Shown: positions 6,091-6,153 of the stretch, in pieces
Layout: every line of letters begins with the position of its first letter
Position numbering within the stretch: the stretch's first letter is position 1
Source: Bacillota bacterium
GTDB taxonomy: Bacteria > Bacillota > Bacilli > Alicyclobacillales > SLC66
Reading direction: 5' to 3'
Assembly: GCA_021797415.1 (NCBI GenBank)
Contig: JAJZZT010000306.1
Span: forward strand, 1-6,153
DNA: 6,153 nucleotides
Notes under the pieces: generated by a model
What the model was told of the DNA's origin: nothing
Databases searched by the model: none
The model's input: only the letters and a program-made list of their open reading frames with translations
Position numbers and translations under genes: made by a program

Positions 6091-6153
6091 CTATCTTTTG
6101 GTACTTGTCTTTGTTCTGGGCTTGCTTAACCCCTGGGATTCCACGTACTGCTT
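6091..6153 (-). CDS. Possible C-terminal tail of an unidentified gene entering from the right edge
   Basis: One - strand frame is open from the window edge to TAG at 6093-6091 and gives 20 residues ending RTKTSTKR. A basic tail is compatible with a real protein end, but 20 codons carry little information, and I recognise no family. It overlaps the untranslated-looking start of the Rpn frame, so it could instead be part of a frameshifted N-terminus of that gene. Confidence 0.2.
   Translation of the reverse strand, partial: KQYVESQGLSKPRTKTSTKR

Larger units (their letters stand above)
5654..6125 (-). pseudogene. Rpn-family PD-(D/E)XK nuclease / putative transposase, interrupted by the intron
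   Basis: The frame reads SSFKRLFGQPQGADLLVSFLNAIL, the typical Rpn/PDDEXK_2 opening. RLDVLVRTNTDEWIDVEVQV follows, with the D...E-x-Q nuclease core (RLDV, then DVEVQ), then a YWARAYDGQTERGKDY segment and LVIQILDFVFVHSTERFHTSYH. Family members nick or cut DNA and promote RecA-independent recombination; they are usually about 250-300 residues. Here the gene is cut by the intron after TSYH, and the open frame continues only to a stop inside the intron (5624-5622). No 3' exon is present. The 5' side is odd as well: the frame is open to a stop at 6126-6128 but has no ATG. TTG 6023 would delete part of the conserved FKRLFG motif, so the true N-terminus is probably lost or frameshifted. Confidence 0.8.

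Overview
The window is GC-rich bacterial DNA with strong Shine-Dalgarno sites (AAAGGAG and AGGAGG ahead of the two permease genes). A Gram-positive, Firmicutes-like host would fit, but the sequence does not fix the taxon. I see no tRNA, rRNA or CRISPR array. The window has two unlike halves.

Left half, + strand (1-3951): a transport and hydrolysis gene cluster. It opens with the last 42 codons of a gene whose position and C-terminal sequence suit the solute-binding protein of an oligopeptide/dipeptide-type (Opp/Dpp) ABC importer. A 339-bp gap follows, holding a GC-rich branched stem-loop (140-207) and a 13-unit, 15-bp tandem repeat (241-435). Next come two complete permeases, DppC-type (469-1356) and DppB-type (1437-2387), in the reverse of the usual B-C order. 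After a 181-bp gap comes a cytoplasmic-looking type I sulfatase (2569-3933) with an intact formylglycine motif. The simplest reading is an importer for a small organic ligand, perhaps sulfated, with a hydrolase acting on it inside the cell. No ATPase gene is in the window; it may lie upstream.

Right half, - strand (about 3974-6153): broken mobile DNA. A PD-(D/E)XK Rpn-type nuclease/transposase gene, with no good start codon, is interrupted at 5653/5654 by a group II intron. The 5' intron boundary can be placed precisely: the intron begins GTGCG, and the 12 exon bases just before it (IBS2 CGTCGT, IBS1 ATCATG) are perfectly complementary to two intron segments in the expected order (EBS2 at 5362-5367, EBS1 at 5296-5301). 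The intron-encoded reverse transcriptase keeps its catalytic YADD, but appears to lack about 40-50 residues just after it and stops being recognisable at 4015. No domain V/VI and no 3' exon are visible. The intron is therefore a 5' fragment and should not splice. Its broken end abuts a perfect 13-bp inverted repeat (3974-4011).

I do not see a convincing new biological system. The most useful observations are the tandem repeat and structured leader inside the transporter operon, the intron placed by base pairing inside an Rpn gene, the internal deletion in its reverse transcriptase, and the hairpin at the breakpoint.
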